Part shown: positions 9,976-19,937 of the stretch, piece after piece
Position numbering within the stretch: position 1 is the first letter of the stretch
Layout of the letters: each line of letters starts with the position of its first letter
NCBI GenBank assembly: GCA_026709025.1
Contig: JAPOTT010000032.1
Location: 1-64,000 of the forward strand
DNA from: a bacterium
Lineage (GTDB): Bacteria; Actinomycetota; Acidimicrobiia; Acidimicrobiales; Bin134
Length of the DNA: 64,000 nucleotides
Reading direction: 5' to 3'
Translations under genes and position numbers: made by a program
Notes under the pieces: model-generated
What the model was told of the DNA's origin: nothing
The model's input: only the letters and a program-made list of their open reading frames with translations
Databases searched by the model: none

Positions 9976-11541
9976 TTAGCTGTGGGTTACGTTTTGGAGG
10001 CGGTATAGGCGGATTGAGTTGTTTGTTTGTTGGGTGGTTACCTCTATGCGGTCAAAGCCACTGCGCCGCAGGTCTAGGTCGAAGTTCTCAATATCTAGAG
10101 GGCTCCATTGGTTTACAGATGCGGCATCAAAGATAATCCACTCCACTTGCGGTGCGGCAGCTACCGCTGCGGCATTGGGGTTGGTTAGAGGCTGTAGTTC
10201 GTAAAGCCTGGCCCGATCAGATAGCAGGGGCAGGATCGACTCCGAAGCCCGCACCGCCGCGTTGTCTGGGATCATGTTGGCCGCATCACGCCTAGCGATG
10301 TCTAGGGTTTCTTGTCGGCCCCAATCCCATGGACGCTCATACAAAGAGCTCGGTGCATCTCGCAGGAAAAATAAACTAGCGGTGAGCACCAGCGCCGTTA
10401 GCAAGCGGCGATCCACGTTAACCCGCTCCACCAACACCCGCCCAGAGCGAGCTAGAGCAAACACCGTAGCTGCAAACACAAACGGAATTATTGGCACTGT
10501 TTGGGATGCTTCAGCTAGCTGCCCTTCTTCAACATCGGCCACTAGATACACAGCCAATAATGGCAATACCGGTAACACATAACGAGGCGCTACCAACGGC
10601 AACAACATCACCGGTGCCAACAAAAAAACCACCATCTCAAAGTTGGCTTGGGAAAAGGCATCTGCCAACACCTGATGAGGTGCCGATACAAAGCCCCATA
10701 ACACAGAGCCTGGGTTGTTGTGTCCAAAATCTGAAAAAGCCTCGGTGTGGGGAAAGTTCCCGGCATTGAAGCGAGGCTGAATTACGGTTAGCGCCAGAAT
10801 CCCATACCCAGCTGCTACTGCAGCTATAAGCACGCCTCTGCGTCGCTCCCCTTGTGCGCTCACCAACAAACCAAACCCTGCAAGTGCAAAAGCCAAATCG
10901 GAACGACAAATTACCACCACCAAAGCCATGGCATAAAAGAGCTTCCAGTGTTGTTTTAAAGCCCACAAGATGGCCGCAAATATCGCTGGTACCGCTAAGG
11001 CCTCAGGGTGAAAGTCGGAGAGGTTGAGTGCGTGAACAGCCGGGTAGATGCAATAGGCCAGCGTAACTGCGGTGGCACCTCCGGTTTTGAGGCGTCCCAC
11101 ATCTCTGGTGAGCCTCCACAGCGGCACCACTGCTAGGCCAAGCGCTGCTGCCTGCAAGCTTAACAAGGTGGGTTGATCTGGGAAAAGGGCTGTTAGCAAA
11201 GCTATCGGATACAAGATGAAGGCCCCTTGTTCCCATAACAGGTTGTGCCCAGCCAAGCTAGAAAGCGGTTCAAGCCCTTCGCGGATGAGCCAAAGCCCTT
11301 GAAGATGGCTAGACAAGCCTAAGCCAGCATCTAGCTGACGGGTACGAGCTAGGGAGAGACCAGCTAACAAGCCACCTAGCAGCACCGCCACAACCCAGGG
11401 TAAGGCTTGGTCTATCTGTTTGGTATCAAAGCGGGCTTGCCAGCGCAGTGAGAATGTTTCCAAGCGGCGACGCACCTGAGCGGGCCGAAAAGCGGTGTTG
11501 CGCGTGCTGCTCACGGGGCTTCGCAAGAACGGATTAGCCAA
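9976..11541 (-). CDS. DUF2079-like polytopic membrane protein
   Basis: Many hydrophobic segments; DFHPEALAVPAIFAAI, CRSDLAFALAGFGLLV, VAPRYVLPVLPLLAVYL resemble DUF2079 proteins. Confidence 0.7.
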   Translation of the reverse strand: MANPFLRSPVSSTRNTAFRPAQVRRRLETFSLRWQARFDTKQIDQALPWVVAVLLGGLLAGLSLARTRQLDAGLGLSSHLQGLWLIREGLEPLSSLAGHNLLWEQGAFILYPIALLTALFPDQPTLLSLQAAALGLAVVPLWRLTRDVGRLKTGGATAVTLAYCIYPAVHALNLSDFHPEALAVPAIFAAILWALKQHWKLFYAMALVVVICRSDLAFALAGFGLLVSAQGERRRGVLIAAVAAGYGILALTVIQPRFNAGNFPHTEAFSDFGHNNPGSVLWGFVSAPHQVLADAFSQANFEMVVFLLAPVMLLPLVAPRYVLPVLPLLAVYLVADVEEGQLAEASQTVPIIPFVFAATVFALARSGRVLVERVNVDRRLLTALVLTASLFFLRDAPSSLYERPWDWGRQETLDIARRDAANMIPDNAAVRASESILPLLSDRARLYELQPLTNPNAAAVAAAPQVEWIIFDAASVNQWSPLDIENFDLDLRRSGFDRIEVTTQQTNNSIRLYRLQNVTHS

Positions 11542-11655
11542 AAACGAGGCGATACCCGCCGCGCAACAAGGGGTTACTCAGAACACGCACTTTTAAAAGA
11601 CTACTAAATCGCGCTGCGCGTACAACTATGATGGGGCAAGTGGGTGTATCGCCTA

Positions 11656-11733
11656 CGGGCTGTGGCGCAGCTTGGTTAGCGCGTCGGTCTGGGGGACCGA
11701 AGGTCCCGGGTTCAAATCCCGGCAGCCCGACCA
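11656..11733 (+). tRNA. tRNA-Pro (anticodon GGG)
   Basis: CGGGCTG...CAGCCCG acceptor stem, TCGGT/ACCGA anticodon stem with loop CTGGGGG, T-arm GGTTCAAATCC, encoded CCA. Confidence 0.95.
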
Positions 11734-11757
11734 GAGCGTGTAACTAAAACAATAGAG

Positions 11758-11970
11758 CTAGAACAACAACGCTATGCCTTCAATCGCACGCCAGGCTAAG
11801 TACACAACGGCTGCGGCCAGAAAGAGCCAAAAGTGCCACGGGGCGCTGGAGCGAACAGGTTCAACAGGCGTGCTAGGAGCTTCTAGCACAGCACCACAGC
11901 GAGGGCATTTGCCATCTAGCGTAAGCGTGCCGGGATTCCAGAACCGTTCACAAGGCTCACACCAAGGCAT
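11758..11970 (-). CDS. small zinc-ribbon plus transmembrane protein
   Basis: MPWCEPCERFWNPGTLTLDGKCPRCGAVLE...: two CxxC pairs followed by one hydrophobic helix. Confidence 0.65.
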   Translation of the reverse strand: MPWCEPCERFWNPGTLTLDGKCPRCGAVLEAPSTPVEPVRSSAPWHFWLFLAAAVVYLAWRAIEGIALLF

Positions 11971-12028
11971 TACAGATAGTTTGCCAAACCCGGTGAATGC
12001 ACATTCAAATCCCTCAAACCCCTACATA

Positions 12029-13138
12029 CTAGGTGCGTCGCACGGCCAAAATGGCTACATCATCGGCGATGGTGCCGTCTGCAAAATCTCGGGCACCCTC
12101 TAGCAGCGTTTTACAAAGCGTATCGGGCGACACGGTGGGATCTCGGCGCAGGTGCTGAGCAATGCGATCCTCGCCGAACTGGGCATCACCGTAGCGCACT
12201 TCGGCTAAACCATCTGTGTACATGAGCACGGTATCACCGGCATCTAAGGGCACCTCCCGGCTGAAATAAGTGCTGTTGGCATCCAGCATCAAAAGCGGCC
12301 CGGTAGCCCGCAGCGGCTGTACCTCCTTTTCATGCCACAGCCACGCTGCCGGGTGGCCTGCGGAGGCATAGCGCATTGCTTGGGCTTCGGTGTCGAACAC
12401 CACTAGCACTGCAGAGATGAACTCCTCAGAGCGCTCTATGGATGCCATCTGACCGTTTAACTCCTCTAGAGCTTGAGCAGGATCGCGGAACTGCCCCAAG
12501 AAAACTCGTAGCAAGTACTTAGCTTGAAACGCCGTAATTGAGGATTCAATGCCCCTGCCAGCCACATCGCCCACCACCGCAGCAACTCGGGTAGGGCTGA
12601 TCCTGAAAACATCAAAGAAATCACCCGCCATAACACCCTCACCGGCTTGGTAGACACGGCCCACCTCATAGCCAGAAAAATCTGGCAGGTGATCTGGTGC
12701 TAGCCGGTCGGCCCAAGCTAGGGGGGCCAGATCATCTTGGCTAAGGGTTTGTTCAGCGCGGCGTTGTTTTTCAAATCGCTCCTGAGTTAGCCGGGCTTCG
12801 GCCACAGCTCGGCGACCCCACCAAAGCGGAAACATGGCTGGCACCACCACCGCTGCTAACACCGCAGCTATCAATCTGGAGTCCACAAAGGCCGTGACAA
12901 GCGCCACCAAAGTAAGCACCACATAAAGCACCGCAGCGTGGGCATCCCTGCGAAAGCTGGACTCCGCTAAGGTGTGAACCGACTCGTAAGCCCGTTCGCC
13001 TTCTGTGTCGTAGTTCTCACCTGCGTGGGTTAGCTCAATGCGTCGCAAAAAGCGGTAACGATGCTGCGCTGAGCGGATGAAAACCTCTGCGGCGTAAGCA
13101 CACACGCCCGCGGTGATGAGCAGGAACAAAAGTACCAT
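12029..13138 (-). CDS. PP2C/SpoIIE-type serine phosphatase (RsbU-like) with N-terminal membrane segments
   Basis: VYQAGEGVMAGDFFDVFRISPTRVAAVVGDVAGRGIESSITAFQAKYLLR; VLMYTDGLAEVR. Confidence 0.85.
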   Translation of the reverse strand: MVLLFLLITAGVCAYAAEVFIRSAQHRYRFLRRIELTHAGENYDTEGERAYESVHTLAESSFRRDAHAAVLYVVLTLVALVTAFVDSRLIAAVLAAVVVPAMFPLWWGRRAVAEARLTQERFEKQRRAEQTLSQDDLAPLAWADRLAPDHLPDFSGYEVGRVYQAGEGVMAGDFFDVFRISPTRVAAVVGDVAGRGIESSITAFQAKYLLRVFLGQFRDPAQALEELNGQMASIERSEEFISAVLVVFDTEAQAMRYASAGHPAAWLWHEKEVQPLRATGPLLMLDANSTYFSREVPLDAGDTVLMYTDGLAEVRYGDAQFGEDRIAQHLRRDPTVSPDTLCKTLLEGARDFADGTIADDVAILAVRRT

Positions 13139-13147
13139 GCTATAAAG

Positions 13148-14602
13148 CTACTGCAAAGAGCGCCGCCGCACCCGCAGCTTCACCGGTGTATTTGTTAGCT
13201 GAAAGGCTTCCCTAAGGCTGCGTTCTAGATAACGAAGGTAAGTTCGGGGCAAGGTGCGGTTGGCAAACAAGGTAAAGGTAGGTGGATCCGACGCGCCCTG
13301 CGTGGCGTACAGCACGCGTGCCCCATCGGGGGCTGGATGGGCAGCTTGGGCATCACGTAGGGCTTTGTTGACGGCTTGGGTGGGTATGCGCCTTCGGTAT
13401 TGCTCGATGGCTTGACGCAGTTCGGGAAACAGCTTGGCTATCCCCTTGCCCGACAAAGCGCTGGTACGCAGCACTGCGGCATCGCTAATGAAGTGCAAGC
13501 GGCGTTCTATATCTAAAGCAATGGACTCCCGGGCCTCGGTGGTAAGCAGATCCCATTTGTTCAACAACACCACAATCGGACAACCTGCGGCATCTGTGCG
13601 CTCAGCTAGCCTTTGGTCTTGGTGGGTGATACCAACGGTGGCATCTATAACCAACAAGGCAATATCGCAGCGATCCACAGACTCTAGGGCGCGCAGCAAA
13701 GAGTAGTACTCGGTGGCATCATCTATGCGGGCGCGCCGCCGCATTCCAGCGGTATCCACAAACCGCACCGGGCCGAGGTGGGTGTGGGCGACCGTGTCGA
13801 TGGAATCTCGGGTGGTGCCGGGCTGGTCGTGAACAACAGAGCGTTCATCGCCAACCAAGCGGTTGAACAGGGTGGACTTACCAGCGTTAGGACGACCCAA
13901 TATCGCTACAGAAATCATCGCAGCATCTACAGGTGTGGTTTGAACTGCACCTGTAGATGCACCTGTATTTGCAACTGTATTTGGTAGCGCCTGAGGTAAC
14001 GCAGACATGCAAGCATCCAGCAAATCCCCCACCCCTATGCCGTGTAGGGCGCTGATTGGAAAGGGGTGTCCCAAGCCCAGTTTGGTGAAATCCCAGATGG
14101 CGCTTTGGTGCATCTCATCGTCCACCTTGTTGGCAGCCACAAACACAGGCCCGCTCCGACAGCGCAGCTTGGCGGCCACACCCTCATCATCGCCGGTAAC
14201 GCCAGTTTGGGTGCAAACCACCAGCACCACCACATCGGCATCGGCCATGGCTTTTTCACTTTGTGCCGACACCTTATCGTCCATTGCCTCGCCGGGGCTA
14301 TTGCTTGGCGGCAACCAGCCCCCTGTGTCTACCACGGTGAAGTCTTGGGCTTGCCAGCTTGCTGTTATTGCCTTGCGGTCGCGGGTAACCCCCGGATGTT
14401 CAGCCACAATGGCCTCACGACGGCCCAAAATGCGGTTCATCAAGGTGGACTTACCCACGTTAGGTCTGCCCACTATGGCCACAGTGGGCAGGGGCACACC
14501 AGGCGTTGCATTGGCTTTGGGCAAACCAGATACAGGATTTGATGCAGACACGGCTATAAGGATACGGGTTCTGCTTGCAGCAAGGTTGCGGGGCATGCGC
14601 AC
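13148..14602 (-). CDS. der: ribosome biogenesis GTPase Der (start may be GTG 14551)
   Basis: Two G domains: VAIVGRPNVGKSTLMNRILGRREAIVAEHPGVTRD and VAILGRPNAGKSTLFNRLVGDERSVVHDQPGTTRD; C-terminal KH-like domain. Confidence 0.95.
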   Translation of the reverse strand: MRMPRNLAASRTRILIAVSASNPVSGLPKANATPGVPLPTVAIVGRPNVGKSTLMNRILGRREAIVAEHPGVTRDRKAITASWQAQDFTVVDTGGWLPPSNSPGEAMDDKVSAQSEKAMADADVVVLVVCTQTGVTGDDEGVAAKLRCRSGPVFVAANKVDDEMHQSAIWDFTKLGLGHPFPISALHGIGVGDLLDACMSALPQALPNTVANTGASTGAVQTTPVDAAMISVAILGRPNAGKSTLFNRLVGDERSVVHDQPGTTRDSIDTVAHTHLGPVRFVDTAGMRRRARIDDATEYYSLLRALESVDRCDIALLVIDATVGITHQDQRLAERTDAAGCPIVVLLNKWDLLTTEARESIALDIERRLHFISDAAVLRTSALSGKGIAKLFPELRQAIEQYRRRIPTQAVNKALRDAQAAHPAPDGARVLYATQGASDPPTFTLFANRTLPRTYLRYLERSLREAFQLTNTPVKLRVRRRSLQ

Positions 14603-14611
14603 CGCTAAATT

Positions 14612-15652
14612 ATGGACATGAACGTGGACAAAGTAATCCTGGCTGCTCCTCGGGGATTTTGCGCTGGGGTGGAGATGGCCATCAAGGCCCTAGCGTGGCT
14701 GGTACGTACTTTTGACGGGCCGGTGTACTGCTACCACGAGATTGTTCACAACAAGCTGGTGGTGCAGCGTTTTGAGAAGCTAGGCGTTGTGTTTGTAGAC
14801 GACATTTCAGAGGTGCCCCCCGGCCACCCCATCATGTTGTCGGCCCATGGCTCTGCCCCGGAGGTAGTAGATGCAGCAAGCCGCCAAGCTAGCTACATGG
14901 TGGATGCAGTGTGCCCGCTAGTAACTAAGGTGCATCACGAGGTAAAAGTACGTGCCCACAAGGGTTATCGCATCGTTTATGTGGGCCATGAAGACCATGA
15001 AGAGGCAGTGGGTACTATGGCGGTGGCCCCAGAGTCCATCCACCCTGTAGAGAGCGTTGCTGATGTAGAGGCTTTGCCCGATTTCGAAGAGCCGGTAGCG
15101 CTTCTCGCGCAAACCACATTGTCGCACAGAGACTGGGATGAGGTTCTTCAAGCTGCTAAAGGCCGTTACCCCCATATGTGGACTCCAGGGCGCAGCGACC
15201 TCTGCTTTGCCACCACCAACCGCCAAGCCGCGCTCACTGCTATAGCCGCCGATTGCGACACCGTGGTGATTGTTGGTTCGGCTAACTCCTCCAACACAAC
15301 GGCCTTAGAAAAGCTGGCCCGAGAGCTAGGGTGTGAGAGCGTTTATAGGGTGAATAAAGCCTCAGAGCTTCCGCATAATCTCTGTGGCACTGTTGGGCTT
15401 ACGGCTGGGGCATCAGCACCCGAAGAGCTGATCTCTGAGGTGTTGGATTATCTTAATCCCATTCAGGGTGTAACCGAGGTTTCTTTCACTGCTGAAGACG
15501 AGTACTTTCCGCCTCCGCGCAACCTACGGGATTTGATTGTGGCCTCTGGCGCAATGGCTTCGTTCAGCTTAGGCGGGCCACCCACCACAAAACCCATGGT
15601 AGATCGCCAAGTAGCAGCAAGCGCTGTGTTGGATGGGCTAGCTGGATGCTAA
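14612..15652 (+). CDS. ispH: 4-hydroxy-3-methylbut-2-enyl diphosphate reductase
   Basis: VILAAPRGFCAGVEMAIKAL, YCYHEIVHNKLVV, CPLVTKVHHEV, GLTAGASAPEELISEVL. Confidence 0.95.
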   Translation: MDMNVDKVILAAPRGFCAGVEMAIKALAWLVRTFDGPVYCYHEIVHNKLVVQRFEKLGVVFVDDISEVPPGHPIMLSAHGSAPEVVDAASRQASYMVDAVCPLVTKVHHEVKVRAHKGYRIVYVGHEDHEEAVGTMAVAPESIHPVESVADVEALPDFEEPVALLAQTTLSHRDWDEVLQAAKGRYPHMWTPGRSDLCFATTNRQAALTAIAADCDTVVIVGSANSSNTTALEKLARELGCESVYRVNKASELPHNLCGTVGLTAGASAPEELISEVLDYLNPIQGVTEVSFTAEDEYFPPPRNLRDLIVASGAMASFSLGGPPTTKPMVDRQVAASAVLDGLAGC

Positions 15653-15662
15653 CCGCAGATAG

Positions 15663-16436
15663 CTAGTTTGGTTCGACATCTGCGCTGGGAATCCAAACAG
15701 CCAAGCCCAATTCGTGTTGGATTTGGTTGAACATTGTTTGCAGCGTGTCGCGCAACTCTTGTGAGTGTTTGGCTAGGTCTGCTTTGCCAAGCCGTCCGTT
15801 CTCTGACAGAGCTGGTGGAGGTATTGGTTGACCCCACACAAAACGAACCTTGCGGGGCCGAGGTATACGCACGCCAATCCCCATAGCCCGTTCGGTGCCA
15901 CCAATAGCAACCGGCACCACCGGCACCTGAGCCTTAGCTGACAGCCAGATCACCCCATCTAACAATGGAAAGATGCGTGTCCCCGACTTGCGCTCCCCTT
16001 CTGGAAACATTACGAGGGGCTGTCCGGCTTCTAGCACTGCCAAAGCTGCTTTGAGAGCGCTGCGATCAATTTTGTCTCGACGCACGGGGAAAGCACCCAT
16101 AGCTACTAGAAGCCAAGTGGTAACAGGCCCGCGAAACAGGCCGCTTTTGGCAAAGTAGCGCAGCGGCCGGCCCGCCGAAGCTCCGAGCATGGGGGTGTCT
16201 AAGTTGGAGCGATGGGTAGGGGCGATGATGACACCTCCAGTAGCTGGCAGGTTGCTGCGCCCGCGGGTGTAACACCGAAAATAGATGCCAAAGACAAAGC
16301 GGGAGAAGCGCTGTGCAAGCAAGTGAGAGATGACCGCTGCCCAACGTCCTTTGGCTTCCAAGATTTCTGGGCGTAGCTGATCGCCGTGTTCAGGTTTGTG
16401 GTTGTTTGACGTGTTTGACGTAGCTGCATCCTCCAT
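15663..16436 (-). CDS. plsC: 1-acyl-sn-glycerol-3-phosphate acyltransferase
   Basis: GGVIIAPTHRSNLDTPML (HX4D-like), MFPEGERKSG. Confidence 0.85.
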   Translation of the reverse strand: MEDAATSNTSNNHKPEHGDQLRPEILEAKGRWAAVISHLLAQRFSRFVFGIYFRCYTRGRSNLPATGGVIIAPTHRSNLDTPMLGASAGRPLRYFAKSGLFRGPVTTWLLVAMGAFPVRRDKIDRSALKAALAVLEAGQPLVMFPEGERKSGTRIFPLLDGVIWLSAKAQVPVVPVAIGGTERAMGIGVRIPRPRKVRFVWGQPIPPPALSENGRLGKADLAKHSQELRDTLQTMFNQIQHELGLAVWIPSADVEPN

Positions 16437-16442
16437 AAAGAA

Positions 16443-17141
16443 TCAATCGTGATCGGTGTTCAGGCGCTCTACAAGGTTGCTAACCACCTCATCTATGGTG
16501 AGTTCGGTGGTGTCTAGGTGAATAGCGTCAGATGCTTGGATGAGCGGATCGTGCTGGCGGGAGGAATCGGCGGCATCTCGGGCGGCTAGGTCGGTTGCCA
16601 CGGTTTCGTAATCCAAAGCAGCAACCTCGTTGGCGCGCCGTTCAGCTCGCACCTTCACGGAAGCGCTTAAGTACACCTTTAGTTCAGCATCAGGAAACAC
16701 CGCAGTGCCAATATCTCGTCCTTCCAACACTCCCCCGCCGCGCTCTATTGCCCAAGCTCGTTGGCGTACTCGCAGCACCTCACGCACCCCTGGAATGGCT
16801 GCCACAGTGCTAACGGATCGGGTTACCTCGGGTCCTCTAATCTGGGTGGTGGCATCCACGCCATTCACGGTGACGGTACTTTCGTCTACGTGTATGCGGC
16901 TGTTCTTAGCTACCTCTACTACGGCTGCGCTATCGGCAAGATCTACCCCGTGTACCATCACAGCAAAAGCTACCGACCGGTACATTGCGCCAGTATCTAA
17001 GTACTCCAAACCTAAGCGCCGGGCTAGATGCTTAGCGATGGTGGACTTGCCTGAGCCTGCTGGCCCGTCAATGGCAATTACCCTCAGCTTGGTTGGGAAC
17101 TGCTGACTATCATCGGGTAGCTCACTGTCAAGACCGCTCAC
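16443..17141 (-). CDS. cmk: cytidylate kinase
   Basis: VIAIDGPAGSGKSTIAKHLARRLGLEYLDTGAMYRSVA; GRDIGTAVFPDAELKVYLSAS. Confidence 0.95.
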   Translation of the reverse strand: MSGLDSELPDDSQQFPTKLRVIAIDGPAGSGKSTIAKHLARRLGLEYLDTGAMYRSVAFAVMVHGVDLADSAAVVEVAKNSRIHVDESTVTVNGVDATTQIRGPEVTRSVSTVAAIPGVREVLRVRQRAWAIERGGGVLEGRDIGTAVFPDAELKVYLSASVKVRAERRANEVAALDYETVATDLAARDAADSSRQHDPLIQASDAIHLDTTELTIDEVVSNLVERLNTDHD

Positions 17142-18433
17142 AGAGCTACTCCTTGGGTAACGGTAGCTAAATCTTGGGCAAAGCCCGGATAGCTAGTTTG
17201 CGTTGCCTCAAAGCCCGTTATGGTCACCGTGCCCAAACCTACTGCCCCAGCGATAGCTGCTGCCATTGCTATCCGGTGGTCGCCTTGGGCATCTATGGTG
17301 GCATGCTTTGAAAATTGTGCGCGGCCCAGCCCACTTATCACCAAGCGTTGCTTGCTCAGATGGTGCTTAACCCCCAAGGCACCTAGCAAGGTTGAGATGG
17401 TAGCTGCGCGGTCGGTTTCTTTTACGCGTAGCTCAGCGATGCCCTCAATGGTTGTGGTGCCCGAAGCGGCTGCGGCAGCCACTGCCAAGATGGGCACCTC
17501 ATCTATGCATCCGGGCATTTCTTGTGTAGCGATGCTGGTGCCGGTTAGCTGGCTGCTACGCGCACTAACCACGCCCGTAGCAGCGTCGGTGTCTATAGCA
17601 GCACCCATACGCTGTAACACATCTATAAAACCGCAACGAGCCGGGCCAAGATAGACGCTCTGGGCCACAAGGTTGCTATCTGGGGCCAGAAGTGCCCCGA
17701 CTAGCCAAAAAGCTGCTTGCGACGGGTCTCCTGCTACCTCGACATCGGGTGGTTCTAGTTCACCCGGCCAGATCTGTATGGTGTTGGCTTCACGCACCAG
17801 CTTGGCACCAGCAGATGCGAGCATCTCTTCGGTATGGGTTCTGCTGAGCTGCGGTTCGCGTACCACAGTTGGCCCTACAGCGTTGAGGGCCGCTAACAAC
17901 AAAGCACTCTTCACCTGCGCTGAAGCCACCGGCAAGGCGTAATCGATGCCCCGTAACTGCCCGCCACGAACATGTAGCGGTGCTAAAGAACCCTTAGGCC
18001 CGCTACCTTTTATGGATGCTCCCATTTGAGATAGGGGCACAATGATCCGATCCATAGGGCGACTTCGCACAGAGGCATCACCATCTAATGTGGTTGAGAA
18101 CCCAAAGCCCGCTAGCAGACCTGCTAACAACCGTATGGCCGTGCCAGAGTTGCCCAGGTAGAGCGGCTCAGATGCACCGATTAATCCGCCGGTAATCCGC
18201 ACGGCGTTATCGCCAAGGCTTTCTGTGCGGGCTCCCAAAGCCGCTATTGCACTAAGGGTGCGGGCAACGTCTTGGCCATCTGAGAGACCTCGTACCTCAC
18301 AGGGCCTCCTGCCAAGCGCAGCAATCATCAGGGCTCTATGGGAGATGGACTTATCACCGGGCACACGGATGGTGCCGTTGAAGCTGCAACCTCCTTGAAT
18401 GGTTACCTGTTGACTGCTTGTTTTTGGATTCAT
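17138..18433 (-). CDS. aroA: 3-phosphoshikimate 1-carboxyvinyltransferase
   Basis: VPGDKSISHRALMIAALG, YLGNSGTAIRLLAGLLAG, DGDASVRSRPM; 4-nt overlaps with both neighbours. Confidence 0.95.
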   Translation of the reverse strand: MNPKTSSQQVTIQGGCSFNGTIRVPGDKSISHRALMIAALGRRPCEVRGLSDGQDVARTLSAIAALGARTESLGDNAVRITGGLIGASEPLYLGNSGTAIRLLAGLLAGFGFSTTLDGDASVRSRPMDRIIVPLSQMGASIKGSGPKGSLAPLHVRGGQLRGIDYALPVASAQVKSALLLAALNAVGPTVVREPQLSRTHTEEMLASAGAKLVREANTIQIWPGELEPPDVEVAGDPSQAAFWLVGALLAPDSNLVAQSVYLGPARCGFIDVLQRMGAAIDTDAATGVVSARSSQLTGTSIATQEMPGCIDEVPILAVAAAAASGTTTIEGIAELRVKETDRAATISTLLGALGVKHHLSKQRLVISGLGRAQFSKHATIDAQGDHRIAMAAAIAGAVGLGTVTITGFEATQTSYPGFAQDLATVTQGVAL

Positions 18434-19518
18434 GTGGCAGATGTGGCTGCCAGAGAACGCACAGAAGGGGCGTAGCCTTGTGCCTGCAAAGCAGCTAGCA
18501 GATTATGAGTTTCTGCGCTTTCTACCACCATGATGGCCACACCGCGGCTGCCTTCTATGGAGTGAGCGATTTCCAGATCGTAGATGTTGATTCCAATATC
18601 AGTTGTAAGGCTGGTGATGCGGGCTAACTCGCCTGGCCGGTCGAACACTGCTAGGCGCACTTCGGACAACTCCACCTCACGCTGTAGGCCGTAAGGCAGA
18701 TGGGAGCGCGCCCGGCGAGCCTGCTCCAAAAGCGCTAACAAACCAGCACGATCACCTTTTGCCACCAAGCCACGCACCTCACCAAGAGAAGCTATAAAGC
18801 GATCCAACGTGGCGCAGATTGCATCAGCGTTTTCATCGCAAATGTCGGGCCATATTCCAGGATGCCCTGAAGCCACACGGGTCATATCTCGAAAACCCCC
18901 TGCGGCAAGACGCAACATGGCCCGGTGTTCTTCGGATCGGTCGTCTGCTAAAGCCATAAGTGTGGCTGCAGTTAAGTGGGGCACGTGGGAAACCACAGCC
19001 ACCAACGCATCGTGGCGTTGCGGTGCTAGCGAGATGACATCTGCACCCAAAGATGCAACCACCGAGCGTGTCTGTACCAATGATTCGTCGGTGGTTTGAT
19101 GGGTGGGTGTGAGCACCCAAACAGCGTTTTGGAACAGGTCAGCCCGAGCCCCGGCGATGCCTTCTTGTTCACTGCCAGCCATAGGATGTCCGCCCACAAA
19201 GCGTCTGTTGTCCACTTCGGCCACGATGGAGGCTTTGACGCTGCCCACATCTGTGACTAGTCCGGTGTTGGAGGCTAGGGCTTTGCGGGCTTGTGAGGCA
19301 ATGGCCCCTACCGGGGTAGCAATAAAGGTGATCTCTACGTGTTCTGGAGGGCCAAGTTCATTGAGTGCTCCGCAAGCTAAGGCTTGGGCTGCTGTACGTG
19401 GGCAGTCATCGCTGCCGATTACCCACCAACCCTGTTTTTGCAGCGCCAACCCGATGGAACCACCAATGAGCCCGGTGCCTATCACGGCTGCACGGCGTTG
19501 GGTTCTAGAAGTGCTCAT
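18430..19518 (-). CDS. tyrA: prephenate dehydrogenase
   Basis: AAVIGTGLIGGSIGLALQKQGWWVIGSD, GGHPMAGSEQEGIAGARADLF; C-terminal ACT-like region. Confidence 0.92.
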   Translation of the reverse strand: MSTSRTQRRAAVIGTGLIGGSIGLALQKQGWWVIGSDDCPRTAAQALACGALNELGPPEHVEITFIATPVGAIASQARKALASNTGLVTDVGSVKASIVAEVDNRRFVGGHPMAGSEQEGIAGARADLFQNAVWVLTPTHQTTDESLVQTRSVVASLGADVISLAPQRHDALVAVVSHVPHLTAATLMALADDRSEEHRAMLRLAAGGFRDMTRVASGHPGIWPDICDENADAICATLDRFIASLGEVRGLVAKGDRAGLLALLEQARRARSHLPYGLQREVELSEVRLAVFDRPGELARITSLTTDIGINIYDLEIAHSIEGSRGVAIMVVESAETHNLLAALQAQGYAPSVRSLAATSAT

Positions 19519-19883
19519 TCTAAAAGGTCATCGCGCAGCCCCTTGGCATCCTCTAAGTAGACGTGGTGCAACTCTTGGCGCTGACGCTCGGTATTAAAGT
19601 GGATGAGCACTCGCAAACACATTGGCTGGCTTTGGTGAATTTGCAGTTCCTGAGCGCACAACAAGGGTACGTCGCCCAAACCAAAAACTCTGGCAGCTGC
19701 GGCAGGAAACGCAGAGTGGATGTCTGCTGTTGCAGTAAAGATGATGCTGATGAGGTCTTCGTGTTGAAGATCGTTGCGTTCAAACAGCTGAGTTAAAAGA
19801 GCGATCATTCGCTCTTGAATGTGCTCTGGCTGATCAACGTCTACGGTGGTGGCACCTCTTAGGGCACGCACTGCGCTACTCAC
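19515..19883 (-). CDS. aroH: chorismate mutase, AroH type
   Basis: VRALRGATTVDVDQPEHIQERMIALLTQLFERNDLQHEDLISIIFTATADIHSAFPAAAAR. Confidence 0.92.
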   Translation of the reverse strand: MSSAVRALRGATTVDVDQPEHIQERMIALLTQLFERNDLQHEDLISIIFTATADIHSAFPAAAARVFGLGDVPLLCAQELQIHQSQPMCLRVLIHFNTERQRQELHHVYLEDAKGLRDDLLE

Positions 19884-19937
19884 GCCAAGATTTTACTGAT
19901 TCGCAAAGCGGTTTGGGGGTACTGTGCTGATTAGTTT

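Noticed and set aside
14591-14620. Unusually tight 9-bp divergent der/ispH start arrangement
   Set aside because: Probably a start-codon artefact; an internal GTG at 14551 for der would leave a normal divergent promoter gap.
14007-14621. 204-aa plus-strand ORF antisense to der
   Set aside because: Fully inside der on the opposite strand and running into ispH; no domain features.
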